This document shows positions 1 to 9,869 of a DNA stretch of 64,000 nt, one piece after another. The DNA is from Verrucomicrobiia bacterium. Its GTDB lineage: Bacteria > Verrucomicrobiota > Verrucomicrobiia > Verrucomicrobiales > Akkermansiaceae. Within the stretch, counting starts at the first letter, position 1; each line of letters starts with the position of its first letter. The notes beneath the pieces were generated by a model. It worked only from the letters and a program-made list of their open reading frames with translations, was not told where the DNA came from and searched no databases. The stretch lies in NCBI GenBank assembly GCA_030432565.1, contig JAUIGV010000003.1:186001-250000 (forward strand), given 5' to 3'. A program made the position numbers and the translations under genes.

Positions 1-852
1 AGAGGTCAGTTGCAAGCACTCTATGATCGCCTTTGGGGAAGTGGTTTTCTTCCTGCGAAGCACCAGGGGGTGAAACTTCGCAGTGCCGGTGAGCCGGTCT
101 TGTATCTCAAGAATCCCAAGGGTTTTGATCGTGAGGCCCGGCGCGGCCAGCTCGATAGCCTCAAGGAGCTCAATGAGTTGAATTACGACAAGTTTGCCGA
201 CCCTGAAATCCAAGCGCGGATTTCGCAATATGAATTGGCCTTCCGCATGCAGTCCGAAGTGCCGGGGCTCATGGATATCGAAGGGGAGCCGGACCACGTG
301 AAGGAGCTTTATGGTCCTCAGATTGACAAGCCGGGCAGCTTTGCAAGGAACTGTCTGCTGGCACGTCGCATGGCGGAGAAAGGAGTGCGCTACATTCAGC
401 TGTTCCACCGCGGTTGGGATCAGCACGGCTCCCTGCCATCAAAGATCCGCCAGCAGTGCGAGGACATCGATCAACCGGCTGCCGCTCTGATTAACGATCT
501 CGATCAGCGGGGGATGCTCGAAGACACCCTGGTTGTTTGGGGCGGAGAATTCGGTCGCACGATCTACTCCCAAGGCAAGCTGACCAAAGACAACCACGGT
601 CGCGATCACCACGGACGATGCTTCTCAATGTGGATGGCTGGTGCCGGCGTGAAGCGGGGGTTCGAATACGGAAAGACCGATGATCATAGTTACAACATCA
701 TCGAGAACCCGGTTCATATTCGCGATATGAACGCCACCATCCTCCACCAGCTCGGGATCGATCACAACAAGCTCACTTTCAAATACCAGGGCCTCGACCA
801 ACGCCTCACCGGCGTGGAAGAAGCGCACGTGGTGAAGGATATCCTGTCGTAG
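1..852 (+). CDS. DUF1501 domain protein, C-terminal part
   Basis: The reading frame is open from the first base, so the N-terminus, including the Tat signal expected for this family, lies outside the window. The visible 283 residues carry the typical DUF1501 C-terminal pattern: a GGEFGRT motif, then [20 protein letters not shown], a YGKTDD motif and a closing segment on the cognate domain partner ([10 protein letters not shown]). DUF1501 proteins are exported alkaline-phosphatase-fold/sulfatase-like proteins of planctomycetes and verrucomicrobia, usually encoded beside DUF1553 cytochrome-type proteins; their reaction is unknown. The end faces the oppositely transcribed DUF1552 gene 38 bases away. 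The family assignment is firm and the function is open. Confidence 0.9.
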   Translation, partial: RGQLQALYDRLWGSGFLPAKHQGVKLRSAGEPVLYLKNPKGFDREARRGQLDSLKELNELNYDKFADPEIQARISQYELAFRMQSEVPGLMDIEGEPDHVKELYGPQIDKPGSFARNCLLARRMAEKGVRYIQLFHRGWDQHGSLPSKIRQQCEDIDQPAAALINDLDQRGMLEDTLVVWGGEFGRTIYSQGKLTKDNHGRDHHGRCFSMWMAGAGVKRGFEYGKTDDHSYNIIENPVHIRDMNATILHQLGIDHNKLTFKYQGLDQRLTGVEEAHVVKDILS

Positions 853-889
853 TTCGCGGACGAAGTGGCCATCTGGCGGGCAGGTTTTT

Positions 890-2260
890 TTAAGACAGGA
901 ACTGCTTAATCGGACCTTCCTGATCGACCTTTAGAGACACGTCGAAGTCGCCGTAGTGTTTGATGGGATTGCCGTAGGCATTGAGGATGGTGGTGTACCA
1001 ATTTCCGAGAGTCTTGTGGCCTTCCTCATTGTAATTTGGAAGACGGATGTAGCGGCGGCGGGCCATGTTGAGCTTCACTTTGTCGCCTGCCAAAATGATG
1101 AAAGGGACTTCGGTTCCGTGGCTGTGGTGGGCCTCACCATTTTCGGGGAGGTAGAAGATGACGGTGTTATCGAACATGCTGCCATTTCCTTCCGGGCTCG
1201 CTTTGAGATCCTCAACCAGCTTGTTGACGACCTTCATGTGGTGTGTTCGGAGATGACTGCGAACCTCCAGAGCAGGCATTCCTTTCAGCGCTTTGTTGTG
1301 GCCGATTTCGTGAAGCTCGATGGTATCTTGCAGCACGCCATCGTAGCGGGTGCCGAGGTCATCGAGAGTGAAAGTGGCGACATTGGAGAGCCCGGCACGG
1401 AGTGAGGAGACGAGGATGTCGGCAAAGGCAAATTGTTGTTCAACGACGGTGTATTGGTCGTCGAGAACGGACTTTGAGAGCTTGGGAAGATTGGCGGCAA
1501 TTTGTGGAGCCATGCTTTTGAGTTGGGCATTGCGCTCAATCAAGGCGTCAGCCGAATTGACGTAGTTGCCGATCTTCTGCGACTCGATCCAATCGAGTGT
1601 CTTGCTGTCATGTCTGGCGATATTTTCGTTTAGAAATTCGTAGAGGCTGTCGGCAGCTTTCTGGCTGTTATCCTTTTCGACACCTTCCGCGAAGAGGTTG
1701 CGGTAAGCGGCGCTTGGCGAGGCGAAGGCGTAGTTGGGTTGCTTGGGACCGATCGATGACATGCCGCGGACCACTCCTTTTTCGTTCTTGGCGCAGGTCA
1801 ATTCGATATGCTCAAACGGCGAGCTGAACATGCGGCCCAGTTCCACATCAACCGAGGCCCGGGTGATCGTGGCGACCCGTTCCGCCGAACGAGAAACAGC
1901 AAGAGGGGATTGATAGGTCGAGTGTCCCATGGTGCACATTTTGGCCGAGAGGCCCTGCAGGATGGTCAGATCGTTTTTGTGCGCGCCGAGAGGCTTCATC
2001 CACTCCGGCAGGTCATGACGGTCGAGGTCGATGTCCAAAGCTTCCTTGTTCTCTTCCCTCTTCTTGTCGGCTTCACTCAGGGTGGGTGGGACAAACTCGG
2101 ATGGAAAGAGGCCGTTGCTCTTACGAAGAAAAATGAATCGGGGAGTGCCCGGTCCGCTCTTGGGCAATTCGGCTCCGAAGGTGGGAAGGCCAGATAGTCC
2201 TGCGATGCCGGCGAGGCCAGCTGTGGAGGTCTTTAAGAAATTTCGTCTGCTCTGTGTCAT
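890..2260 (-). CDS. DUF1552 domain protein, Tat-exported
   Basis: This 456-residue protein begins with a twin-arginine signal (SRRNFLKTS near residues 4-12, then an Ala/Gly-rich hydrophobic stretch), so it is probably exported folded. The body matches DUF1552: the FIFLRKSNGLFP start, the MGHSTYQSPL region and a C-terminal HSHGTEVPFIILAG segment. DUF1552 proteins are related to DUF1501 in fold and have no proven reaction. The start codon overlaps the stop of the upstream DUF1592-type gene by four bases (ATGA), so the two are translationally coupled. That pairing is the usual one in planctomycetes and verrucomicrobia and suggests one periplasmic system with a c-type cytochrome subunit. Confidence 0.9.
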   Translation of the reverse strand: MTQSRRNFLKTSTAGLAGIAGLSGLPTFGAELPKSGPGTPRFIFLRKSNGLFPSEFVPPTLSEADKKREENKEALDIDLDRHDLPEWMKPLGAHKNDLTILQGLSAKMCTMGHSTYQSPLAVSRSAERVATITRASVDVELGRMFSSPFEHIELTCAKNEKGVVRGMSSIGPKQPNYAFASPSAAYRNLFAEGVEKDNSQKAADSLYEFLNENIARHDSKTLDWIESQKIGNYVNSADALIERNAQLKSMAPQIAANLPKLSKSVLDDQYTVVEQQFAFADILVSSLRAGLSNVATFTLDDLGTRYDGVLQDTIELHEIGHNKALKGMPALEVRSHLRTHHMKVVNKLVEDLKASPEGNGSMFDNTVIFYLPENGEAHHSHGTEVPFIILAGDKVKLNMARRRYIRLPNYNEEGHKTLGNWYTTILNAYGNPIKHYGDFDVSLKVDQEGPIKQFLS

Positions 2261-4728
2261 GATGCTTTACGGTAAATGAATGAATCGGAGGTGAGGATGG
2301 AAACCATCAGTTCGGTGAAGCTGCCACCGCTGTTGAGGTAGGCTTTCTCGGCCTTGAGAAGGGTTTGTGAATCGGCGAGGGTTTCGTTTCGGCCCATGAA
2401 GTAACGGAAGACGTTCCGAATAAAGACCTGGCGAACGCGGTCCGATTTACCCAAGCGGGTCATGAGATCACGAACGTCCTTGACCGGGCCATCGAGCGAC
2501 ATGTCGCCGGTGCCGCGAAGAAATCCGGTCGAGTCCACCGGCTTGGTTTTATAAATGTCCACCTTGTAGTTTTTGAAAACACCATGCTCTCCTTTCGATC
2601 GGACTGTCTCGGTCTTGATGATGTTTTCGGGATACTCGATCGCTTCTTCACGACGGAAGCGGCCGAAGTCATCGAACTCTTCGAAGACGTAGCCCAGCGG
2701 GTTCATCTTCTCGTGACACTGCCAGCATTTTTTGTCTTCAGAAACAACAAACCTTTCGCGCAGGGTGCGGTGAGGGTCTTCCGGTACCTTGGCGTCGACC
2801 GTGATGGGAACATCGCGAATGAAGCCGCCGAGGAGTTGTTCGCGGATCCACTTGCCGCGGTGAATGGGATCGGTGGCGGCATTCTGCGAGTTTGCGATGA
2901 GCCAGGCGGGATGGGTCAGAAGCCCGGTGCGATTTTCGATCTTCATGGGTTGCTCGGCCTGGTAGGACCAGGTGAGGTGATCGAGATTCCAAACCTTCAC
3001 CGAGTGAAGAACACCTTCGCTGTCGGGTGGCATGGAGGTCCGGTTTTGTTTCTCGCCCTTTGTGCCGTCCGGGCCGAAGCGCATCTTCCAGTCATCACTC
3101 TCGATGTAAAAGCGGCGGGCAATCTTGCCTTCTTTGCTGACCCATCTGTCGACCTTCTGAAGGTATTTGACGATTTCGTCTTTCTTCTTCCCCTGGGTGT
3201 TTTTGTAGATGTCGCGGAATTCGGCGGCCTCTTTTGTGGCCTTTTCGGCGGCTGCTTTCATGGCGGCGTTGTCGCCATTGTGGTGAACGAAAAAGCGGTC
3301 GGTGGTGAGAAGGGTTTCGAGAACGTTTTGGTCTTTTTCGAGAACGAAGTTGACCAAGGTGTCCGCTTCCTTGCGAAGTTTTCCGGGGACGCGGTAGACA
3401 TACTTTGTCGAGACAACGCGGTGAGGGTTGTAGGCTCCAACGAAACGTTCCTCGTCTTTGAAGACGTTGTAAACATTCATGTAGCCGAAGTAGTCCTGAA
3501 AGAATCTCAAGATGCGGGGCTTCTCGATTGAATCGTCGTTGAGGAGCCTTCGTACTTCGCGTTCGTAGTCCTCCGGAGTGGTGAGCTTTCCAGCTTCCGC
3601 GGAAGACACGAGAGCGGGATCCGGGATGCGATCGGTGAGGGCGTAAGCGATGGCGTAGCTGGCTTCGCGCGGGGTGAGCTTGACGCGACCTTCCTTGTCA
3701 GGCTGGCCGCCGCCGAATTCACTGCGGTAGAGAAATTCGGGCTCCATCAAGACGGAGGTCATGACGTTTTTGAGAGCCCCCGTTTTGTTGCTCGTTTTGA
3801 GGGTCTTCTCGACAAGGGAAAGGTAGCGGGTGAGTTCATCCGCCGTGGCGCTGCGTTGCAGGGCGACTTTGAACTGATGATTGATGGCGGTTTGCCACAT
3901 CTCATCCGTGGGCTGGTCGTTCTGAATGATCTTCTCGAATGGCCCGGCGGTTTTACGGGGATTCCAGACTTCATCGGGGAATCGGGCCCTGAAGCGACGC
4001 CCGTTTGCTTTGGCCTCATGATATTCCTCGGAAAAGACGTGTTCCCCACTGGCGACAAGGGCGGGCCGCAATTGTTTGTCGACGATCCACTTGGCGTTCG
4101 ACAGGAGAGTGAGGAATTGTCCGCCCTCAACAGTTTCGGTGTCGTAGTAAGTGACGCCGGGATTGGTCGGGAGATTGAAGGGTTTGACTACGCCGAAGAA
4201 GGAGTCTCGACGCTCCCTGCCTTGGAGTTCAAAGACGTCGTTAATCTTTTCGTGGTAAATGAGTTCGTTGATCAACCAACGTCGTGGCTTCGAGTATGGC
4301 TTGGTGGTGATTTCGCTGTTGAAGAGTTTGCCGTGGTTGAGGTAGTTGGCGTATTTGTAATAGCGCAGTTTGTCTTCCAGCTTTGAGGCGTTGAAGATCT
4401 TGAGCTCGCTCCAAATCCAGGCGGCCAGCTCATCGCGTTCCTTTTCGGTCGGTTGGTCCGCCTTTCGGGGAGGCATTTCTCCACTGTAAACATGCTCAAG
4501 GGCCACGTTTAGAAGATCAAGTCGCTCACCTTGATTCATGGCGGCCAGGTCATCGAGCCGGACGTCGCCTTTTTGTGAACCCGAATCGTGACAGTCGTAG
4601 CAATACAATGCCAAAAGATCGTCTACTTTCCCGGGTACGACGAGTTTGTAGTCGGGCTCGGCCGCCTTGACGACTGAGCACCAGAGTGCTGCGAACAGAA
4701 GGGAGCAGGATAGGATACGGGATCTCAT
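2257..4728 (-). CDS. DUF1592/DUF1588/DUF1585 planctomycete-type cytochrome protein
   Basis: The 823-residue protein has a Sec signal peptide (MRSRILSCSLLFAALW, cut after VKAA). Near residue 41 a CYDCH heme-c motif lies in the PSD1-like N-terminal module, and near residue 640 there is CWQCH followed by EKMNPLGYVFEEFDDFGRFR, characteristic of DUF1588. The central DUF1592 part (PEFLYRSEFG, YAIAYALTDR) and the C-terminal DUF1585 part (RVRQVFIRNVFRYFMGRN) follow in the normal order. The protein is probably periplasmic and binds heme covalently; the substrate is unknown. It is the first gene of a two-gene operon with the DUF1552 gene. The length is normal for the family. Confidence 0.9.
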   Translation of the reverse strand: MRSRILSCSLLFAALWCSVVKAAEPDYKLVVPGKVDDLLALYCYDCHDSGSQKGDVRLDDLAAMNQGERLDLLNVALEHVYSGEMPPRKADQPTEKERDELAAWIWSELKIFNASKLEDKLRYYKYANYLNHGKLFNSEITTKPYSKPRRWLINELIYHEKINDVFELQGRERRDSFFGVVKPFNLPTNPGVTYYDTETVEGGQFLTLLSNAKWIVDKQLRPALVASGEHVFSEEYHEAKANGRRFRARFPDEVWNPRKTAGPFEKIIQNDQPTDEMWQTAINHQFKVALQRSATADELTRYLSLVEKTLKTSNKTGALKNVMTSVLMEPEFLYRSEFGGGQPDKEGRVKLTPREASYAIAYALTDRIPDPALVSSAEAGKLTTPEDYEREVRRLLNDDSIEKPRILRFFQDYFGYMNVYNVFKDEERFVGAYNPHRVVSTKYVYRVPGKLRKEADTLVNFVLEKDQNVLETLLTTDRFFVHHNGDNAAMKAAAEKATKEAAEFRDIYKNTQGKKKDEIVKYLQKVDRWVSKEGKIARRFYIESDDWKMRFGPDGTKGEKQNRTSMPPDSEGVLHSVKVWNLDHLTWSYQAEQPMKIENRTGLLTHPAWLIANSQNAATDPIHRGKWIREQLLGGFIRDVPITVDAKVPEDPHRTLRERFVVSEDKKCWQCHEKMNPLGYVFEEFDDFGRFRREEAIEYPENIIKTETVRSKGEHGVFKNYKVDIYKTKPVDSTGFLRGTGDMSLDGPVKDVRDLMTRLGKSDRVRQVFIRNVFRYFMGRNETLADSQTLLKAEKAYLNSGGSFTELMVSILTSDSFIYRKAS

Positions 4729-4883
4729 GAATTGATCGATTTGCCCGAGTGGCGGCTGGGGCAGGTTACGCTAATAACTGTTGCATTCAAACAGTGTGTT
4801 TCGGTGTTCGCTTGCCCCTAATTGGTCAGCTTGAGGGGGCTTTGAATTTGCTCCTCAGACTCCGGGAGGTTATTCTCCTGATT

Positions 4884-6719
4884 GTGAAATTTTGGGTCCA
4901 GTTCTTCTCGGTTTTCTCGGTGGGTATGCTTTGGCTTGAAGGAACTTCAGCCGGGCTTGCCTCGGATCATTGCCCGATTTGTAAAAAGAAATCGTATTTT
5001 GTGGAGCTTCATAGTTTTTCGATGTTCGGGGAGCCGTCGCGGGATTTTTTGGACTCGCCGATTTTTCATTTTGGAGGACCGAGGATTTGTCCGTGGGATC
5101 TATTTGCGTCTCAGTCCAACGATTGGGAAGTTGAAGATCAGGCCGAGTTTGTCCGATTACGCACGAGGCTTGAGACGAAAGAGCCTGTGATTTTGCTGAC
5201 TGCGGACGAGGGAAAACTCCTTGATAAGATTCGCAAGGGTGAGGAAAGCGATTCCTTTCTGGAGCTTCGAGAGCTTTGGTGGATGCGAACTCTGCGAAGT
5301 CCGGCGGGGGTCGAAGACGAAATCATGATGACGATGAAGTTGTTTGCTTCTTGTTATGGAGATTCGTCTCCCATGCCGGAGCTTCGGGAAAGCTATCGTC
5401 GCAAGTTGCTTGAATTGTTTGAGACGGCGGTGGCCGATCAAAATCTCAAAGAGGAGCCGCGCTTCCGGTATCAGTATTTGCACGCTGAATTTGTGCGCAA
5501 AGGCGGGGCGCTTGAGGAGGCTGTGAGAGAGTTCTCGGAGTTCGACAAGCTGCTGGGTGACATTCCCGAGAAGAAAAGAATGGAATACGAACCCCTGGTC
5601 ACCTGGACCAAGGAGCAGATCCTGGGATTGCAGTTGAAGACGGCGGGGTTGGATTCTCTCGTAAAGGGCCTCATTGTTCCGCTACCCAATCCTTTTCGAG
5701 ATAACGAGTCGGAGGAGGGCGATACCTGGCTGCGGCATCGTTGGGCGCTCAAGGAATTGGTGCAACGTTGCCTTGATGGTGATCAGGCGGCCTTGGATCG
5801 ACTCTGGGAACTTCTTGGGCGGGATGCCGGCAAGTTGCTGGCGGCGGCGGAAACGGTTCGCTTTCCATCGCTTGATCGCTTTGCCAAGTCGGGTCCCCGT
5901 TGGGGGAAATGGCGACTTGAAATGGTGGAGCAACTCGGTGAAGGAAAAATCCCCAAGGAGGCTGAAGCCAAAATTAATCAGGAGCGCAACGTGAATATTC
6001 TCTCGAGAATCGTGCTTGGTGATAAGTTCGATCCTTTACCCCCTCTTCCTGCGGCTCTGCCTCAAGAAGCCGATACGCCGGAAAAGCGCTTGCGAGCGGC
6101 TCTCGCGACGATTGAGGAAGGCACGAACGAAGAGGCGACGAAGTCCGTGGTGAAAGCGCTCGATGAATTGCGTGCTCTTGATTGGCAGCTGGCCAAGGAG
6201 GAGACGATGTATGATTATCCACTTCAATATTTCTCGAGAGCGTTTGCACTTTCGGGGGATCGCTTTCAGACAGAACTTGAGGCAAGTCTGACCAAAACCT
6301 GGAAAGATCCTTTTTTCAGAGAGATGGCGCGTCTGTGGCTTGGGAAGCCGGATGCCCTCGCAAAGTTGGAGGGAACCGAAGCCCTCACGACCAAGCCGAA
6401 GTATCCCGGATATGGTCCGGTGCAAATGGTCTATTTCTTTCTCGAGGCTCGCAAGAATCCTGCCTGGAAGGCGCGTTGCATTCGTGATTTGAAGGATCTG
6501 AACATGCTGAATGACCGGGTGTATTCTTATGCCGAAGAAATCATGACTCCTGAGTTGGAGAAGATCCTGTTGGAGCGCCACACCAGGATTATGAACTTCA
6601 TGAAGCAGGAGACTTTCAAAAGAGATGACTGGGATTGGAGGCCGGGAGAGGCCGCGGACATTGAGAGTTTTTGGCGCAATACTCAGCTTGCGAAAATTCC
6701 GCTCAAGGTGTCGGAGTGA
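4884..6719 (+). CDS. Secreted protein of unknown function, cysteine-motif N-terminus
   Basis: I do not recognise a family. I choose the GTG at 4884 because it gives a convincing Sec signal peptide (MKFWVQFFSVFSVGMLWLEG, cut near TSAGLA) with a GGGAGG run about 15 bases upstream; an ATG at 4926 is the alternative and would remove the signal. The mature N-terminus has CPICKKKSYF and, some 40 residues on, CPWDLF, which could bind a metal. The remaining 550 residues are charged and mostly helical by composition, with no membrane segment. The protein is 611 residues long. It is transcribed divergently from the DUF1592-type operon and converges on a small membrane-protein gene seven bases after its stop. 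Confidence 0.7.
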   Translation: MKFWVQFFSVFSVGMLWLEGTSAGLASDHCPICKKKSYFVELHSFSMFGEPSRDFLDSPIFHFGGPRICPWDLFASQSNDWEVEDQAEFVRLRTRLETKEPVILLTADEGKLLDKIRKGEESDSFLELRELWWMRTLRSPAGVEDEIMMTMKLFASCYGDSSPMPELRESYRRKLLELFETAVADQNLKEEPRFRYQYLHAEFVRKGGALEEAVREFSEFDKLLGDIPEKKRMEYEPLVTWTKEQILGLQLKTAGLDSLVKGLIVPLPNPFRDNESEEGDTWLRHRWALKELVQRCLDGDQAALDRLWELLGRDAGKLLAAAETVRFPSLDRFAKSGPRWGKWRLEMVEQLGEGKIPKEAEAKINQERNVNILSRIVLGDKFDPLPPLPAALPQEADTPEKRLRAALATIEEGTNEEATKSVVKALDELRALDWQLAKEETMYDYPLQYFSRAFALSGDRFQTELEASLTKTWKDPFFREMARLWLGKPDALAKLEGTEALTTKPKYPGYGPVQMVYFFLEARKNPAWKARCIRDLKDLNMLNDRVYSYAEEIMTPELEKILLERHTRIMNFMKQETFKRDDWDWRPGEAADIESFWRNTQLAKIPLKVSE

Positions 6720-6725
6720 AGATTC

Positions 6726-7076
6726 TTAGGTCCTCATTGGTCCGATTTTAGGATAATGTTTTCCGTAGTTTATCGATAAGGAGAGTAGGAAAAACATGAG
6801 GAAGGCGATCGTCAGGCCGAGGAGAATTGTGTGGCGCCGCGTCCAGCGATTTGATGGGGCCAGTTCTTTTTTGATCGAGAATACGGCCCAGAAAATTGGA
6901 AAAGTGAGGGTGAGGGCCCCGAGGTTCCGGACAACAGGGACCCAAGTGTTATTGGGGTCTGTGATCGCTCCCGTGAACATTGCGGTGGTGCCCGATGCAA
7001 TCCAATGGAGGACACCGAATAGAATCATGATCGTTCCCCCAATGGTCTGAAGGCGAAACTCGCTGAACTGATACAT
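6726..7076 (-). CDS. Small four-helix membrane protein of unknown function
   Basis: The 116-residue protein starts at an ATG (7076); a TTG nine bases earlier is possible. It has about four hydrophobic segments: GGTIMILFGVLHWIASG, the NLGALTLTFPIFWAVF stretch, and ILLGLTIAFLMFFLLSLS, with a weaker one between the first two. There is no catalytic motif. Proteins like this, with an early GVLHW motif, occur as unannotated inner-membrane proteins in several bacteria, but I cannot name a family with confidence. The gene converges tail to tail with the secreted protein to its left. Confidence 0.6.
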   Translation of the reverse strand: MYQFSEFRLQTIGGTIMILFGVLHWIASGTTAMFTGAITDPNNTWVPVVRNLGALTLTFPIFWAVFSIKKELAPSNRWTRRHTILLGLTIAFLMFFLLSLSINYGKHYPKIGPMRT

Positions 7077-7152
7077 TAGATTCAAGTTAGAATGGTAGGC
7101 GGGCTTTGTCAGTTGAATAAGTGATTTGATCAGTCAATTTGAGCGGAGCCTT

Positions 7153-8346
7153 ATGAAGTTCGTTTTAATGATAATCCTTTTGAGCGGGTCAACCTTTGCC
7201 AATGATCTTGGGAAACTGCACCCGCTGTTCGAGGCTTCGTTGGATTTTTATGATGATCTCCAGCGGACACCGACGGGGATGTATCGGGATTCTTATTTGG
7301 TGGGTAGAGGAGCGGATCAAGGACAGCGGTGTTCGACGGCGGCGGTTGGAGTGGGTTTGATGGCGCTTTGCATGGAGCATGAATTGGACCGCGATCCGGA
7401 GGCGGCCCGGAAGGCGTTGTTGACCTTGCGGACTCTAAATGGGAAGACCAAAGGCTTCACTCCGGACCGGGAGAAGGCGGGTTATTTTCGACATTTCTTT
7501 TCCAGTGAGACCGGGGCGGGAAGGTCCGAGTATTCCACGATTGATACCGCGATCATGGTGGTGGGGGCGCTCTTTTGTCGGAACACTTTTAAGGATGCAG
7601 AGATCAAAAAGGAAGCGGATCTGCTTTGGAATTCGATCAATTGGGAGTTGGCGTTGGCACGGCCGGACGGGAGTCGGCTGCACATGGTGATGGAAAACGG
7701 TAGGCCAAAGGAGCGGACGGTGACGCAGATGTTCAATGAGTATTTTGTGTTGGGTTGGTTGGTTGGAGAGTTCCAACTTCAAGAGCGGGGCAAGAGCGAT
7801 GTTTTGGAGATTGCGGATTTGCCAAGTTGGAATCACGAGGGTTTACGATTGTTGGGGGAGCCACGGAGCACGCCCCAGCCGTCGTTCATTGTGCAGTTCC
7901 CTTTTTACATGTGTCATCCGTGCACAGTGGATGCGGAGTTTGCAAAATTCGTGAAGGCGCAGGGGCTGGCGGACCGCGGGGTGGGGCGGGGGCATTTTTG
8001 GGGAGCGGGTGCGGGGGTGACCCCGAAGAACGGGTATGTCGCGGCGAGCTTTGCGCGCAATCCGGGGACGGTCGTTTCGCCACGAATTATCGCAGGATTC
8101 ATGCCGGTGATGCCTCAGGCGCGGGCGGATCTCCAGAAGCTTTATGAGGATCCGGCGAGGAGATTGAAGACGCCGGCGGGTGAACTGGTGCCAAGGTTTA
8201 GCTTGGAGGATACGGAATGGCAGCCGGAGAGGATTGAGTCGATTGATTTCGCTTCCATGGTTTTTGGGCTGGCTGGAATTCATCCGGATCTGGGGATGAA
8301 ATTTTTCCATGAGAAATCGAGGTTCACTTTTGAGGCAGGGAATTAG
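7153..8346 (+). CDS. Glycoamylase-like (alpha/alpha)-barrel secreted protein
   Basis: The ATG at 7153 follows a GAGCGGAG site and gives a Sec signal (MKFVLMIILLSGSTFA, cut before NDLG); a TTG at 7126 lacks this. The pattern GYFRHFF...SEYSTIDTAIMVVGALF resembles the core of the bacterial glycoamylase-like family (Pfam Glycoamylase, COG5368), where a GF.YHF..dmetG segment precedes .vSTIDTALLLAGAL. The later FNEYFVLGWLVG and AGAGVTPKNGYVA segments also fit this fold. Members are thought to act on glucans or complex polysaccharides; the substrate here is unknown. The protein is 397 residues. The sulfatase starts 44 bases downstream on the same strand, so the two probably form a polysaccharide-processing pair. 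Confidence 0.6.
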   Translation: MKFVLMIILLSGSTFANDLGKLHPLFEASLDFYDDLQRTPTGMYRDSYLVGRGADQGQRCSTAAVGVGLMALCMEHELDRDPEAARKALLTLRTLNGKTKGFTPDREKAGYFRHFFSSETGAGRSEYSTIDTAIMVVGALFCRNTFKDAEIKKEADLLWNSINWELALARPDGSRLHMVMENGRPKERTVTQMFNEYFVLGWLVGEFQLQERGKSDVLEIADLPSWNHEGLRLLGEPRSTPQPSFIVQFPFYMCHPCTVDAEFAKFVKAQGLADRGVGRGHFWGAGAGVTPKNGYVAASFARNPGTVVSPRIIAGFMPVMPQARADLQKLYEDPARRLKTPAGELVPRFSLEDTEWQPERIESIDFASMVFGLAGIHPDLGMKFFHEKSRFTFEAGN

Positions 8347-8390
8347 TCCTTGTGTATTGACCGCAGGTTCGAAGGTGGCGAGTCTCGCCC

Positions 8391-9869
8391 ATGCGCATAT
8401 TTGTATTTCTGATTCTTCTTTTGCCGGTTTTTGGAGCCGAGCGTCCGAACGTGATCTTGTTTGTGACCGACGACCAGTCGCCGGTAGCGGGGTGCTATGG
8501 CAATTCCGTGATCAAGACGCCAAACCTCGATGCCTTGGCGAAGGAGGGCACGATGTTTACGCAGGCTTTTGCAACGACGGCTTCATGCTCGGCCTCGCGT
8601 TCGGTCATTCTCTCCGGCTTGCACAATCATTTCAACGGGCAATACGGGCACACCCACCACTTTCACAAGTTCGAGTCCTTTGCCTCGATGCGGGCCTTCG
8701 CCCTTCCCCAGCTGATGGCGCAGTCGGGTTATCGCACGGTTCAGATTGGCAAACTCCACGTTGCGCCGGAGTCGGTGTTTCACTTTGATGAGTATTTAAA
8801 GGCGAATTCGCGGAATGCAGTGCTAATGGCGGAGGTGTGCAAGCCGGTGTTTGAAGACAAAAGCGAGAAGCCATTCTTCCTGTACTTCGCGACTTCCGAC
8901 CCGCATCGTGGAGGGGGATTCGACCAGACCTTTGCGGGAGAGCACAAGCCGGATCGTTTCGGGAATCTTCCTGACAAGAAAGCCTACCCGGGAGTGGAAG
9001 AAGTTTTTTATGATCCGGCTAAGGTTATCGTGCCGGGGTTTTTGCCGGACACTCCTGAGTCGCGGGCCGAAATCGCCAATTATTACCAATCGTGTTCAAG
9101 AATCGATCAGGGGCTGGGGCGTCTGGTGGAGCTGCTCAAGAAGAATGGCAAGTGGGATAACACCGTGATCATTTACACGGCGGATCATGGCATGGCATTC
9201 CCCGGAGCGAAGACCACTGTTTATGAAGCAGGCTTGCGGGTTCCTTTCGTGGTGCGTCATCCGGGAGCGGAGAAGAAGGGGGTGACGAGTGAGGCGATGC
9301 TTTCGCACACCGATATCACCCCGGCGATTCTGGATCTGGCGGGGGCTCTGAATGAGAAAAAGACGGCGCCGGCGAAGCCGCTTCCGTTTGAAAAAGGAGG
9401 AGTTGGTGAAAACACGGGTAAGGCGCCCAAGAAGTATCACGGACGTTCGTGGTTGCCGATTTTAACAGAAGTGAAGCCGGAGGGTTGGGATGAGATCTCG
9501 GCTTCGCACACTTTCCATGAAATCCAGATGTATTACCCGATGCGCGTCATTCGTGATCGCAAATACAAGTTAATTTGGAACATCGCCCATCGTCAGCCTT
9601 ATCCCTTCGCGTCGGACCTGTGGGTGGCCGCAACCTGGCAGGCCCAGTGGTCGAAGGGCAAGGATGCCGACTACGGTGGTCGCACGGTTGACTCTTATAT
9701 CAATCGGCCCGAGTTTGAATTTTTTGACATCGCGTCGGATCCGAACGAGAGCCGCAACCTCGCCGGTGATCCGGCTCATGCGGTTGCCTTGGCCAGATAT
9801 AAGGACCGCCTCAAGGCCGAGCAGCAACGGACCGGTGATCCTTGGATCATGAAGTGGGAATATGAGTAA
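8391..9869 (+). CDS. Sulfatase (heparan N-sulfatase-like), exported
   Basis: The 492-residue protein has a short Sec signal (MRIFVFLILLLPVFG) followed at once by the sulfatase opening RPNVILFVTDDQSP, whose Asp pair binds calcium. The formylglycine signature is CSASRSVILSG at about residue 65, with Ala in place of the usual Pro in CxPSR, which is tolerated in the C/S-x-P/A-x-R consensus. Downstream are TVIIYTADHGMAFPGAKTTV, giving the second metal-ligand pair, and the C-terminal FDIASDPNESRNLAGDP. The organisation resembles the SGSH-like group of type I sulfatases. Activity would need a formylglycine-generating enzyme, not seen here. It probably desulfates algal or host glycans together with the preceding glycoamylase-like protein. 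Confidence 0.9.
   Translation: MRIFVFLILLLPVFGAERPNVILFVTDDQSPVAGCYGNSVIKTPNLDALAKEGTMFTQAFATTASCSASRSVILSGLHNHFNGQYGHTHHFHKFESFASMRAFALPQLMAQSGYRTVQIGKLHVAPESVFHFDEYLKANSRNAVLMAEVCKPVFEDKSEKPFFLYFATSDPHRGGGFDQTFAGEHKPDRFGNLPDKKAYPGVEEVFYDPAKVIVPGFLPDTPESRAEIANYYQSCSRIDQGLGRLVELLKKNGKWDNTVIIYTADHGMAFPGAKTTVYEAGLRVPFVVRHPGAEKKGVTSEAMLSHTDITPAILDLAGALNEKKTAPAKPLPFEKGGVGENTGKAPKKYHGRSWLPILTEVKPEGWDEISASHTFHEIQMYYPMRVIRDRKYKLIWNIAHRQPYPFASDLWVAATWQAQWSKGKDADYGGRTVDSYINRPEFEFFDIASDPNESRNLAGDPAHAVALARYKDRLKAEQQRTGDPWIMKWEYE

Noticed and set aside
2584-3531. Long plus-strand frame (315 codons) inside the DUF1592-type gene
   Set aside because: It mirrors the coding bias of the real minus-strand gene and shows no family features.
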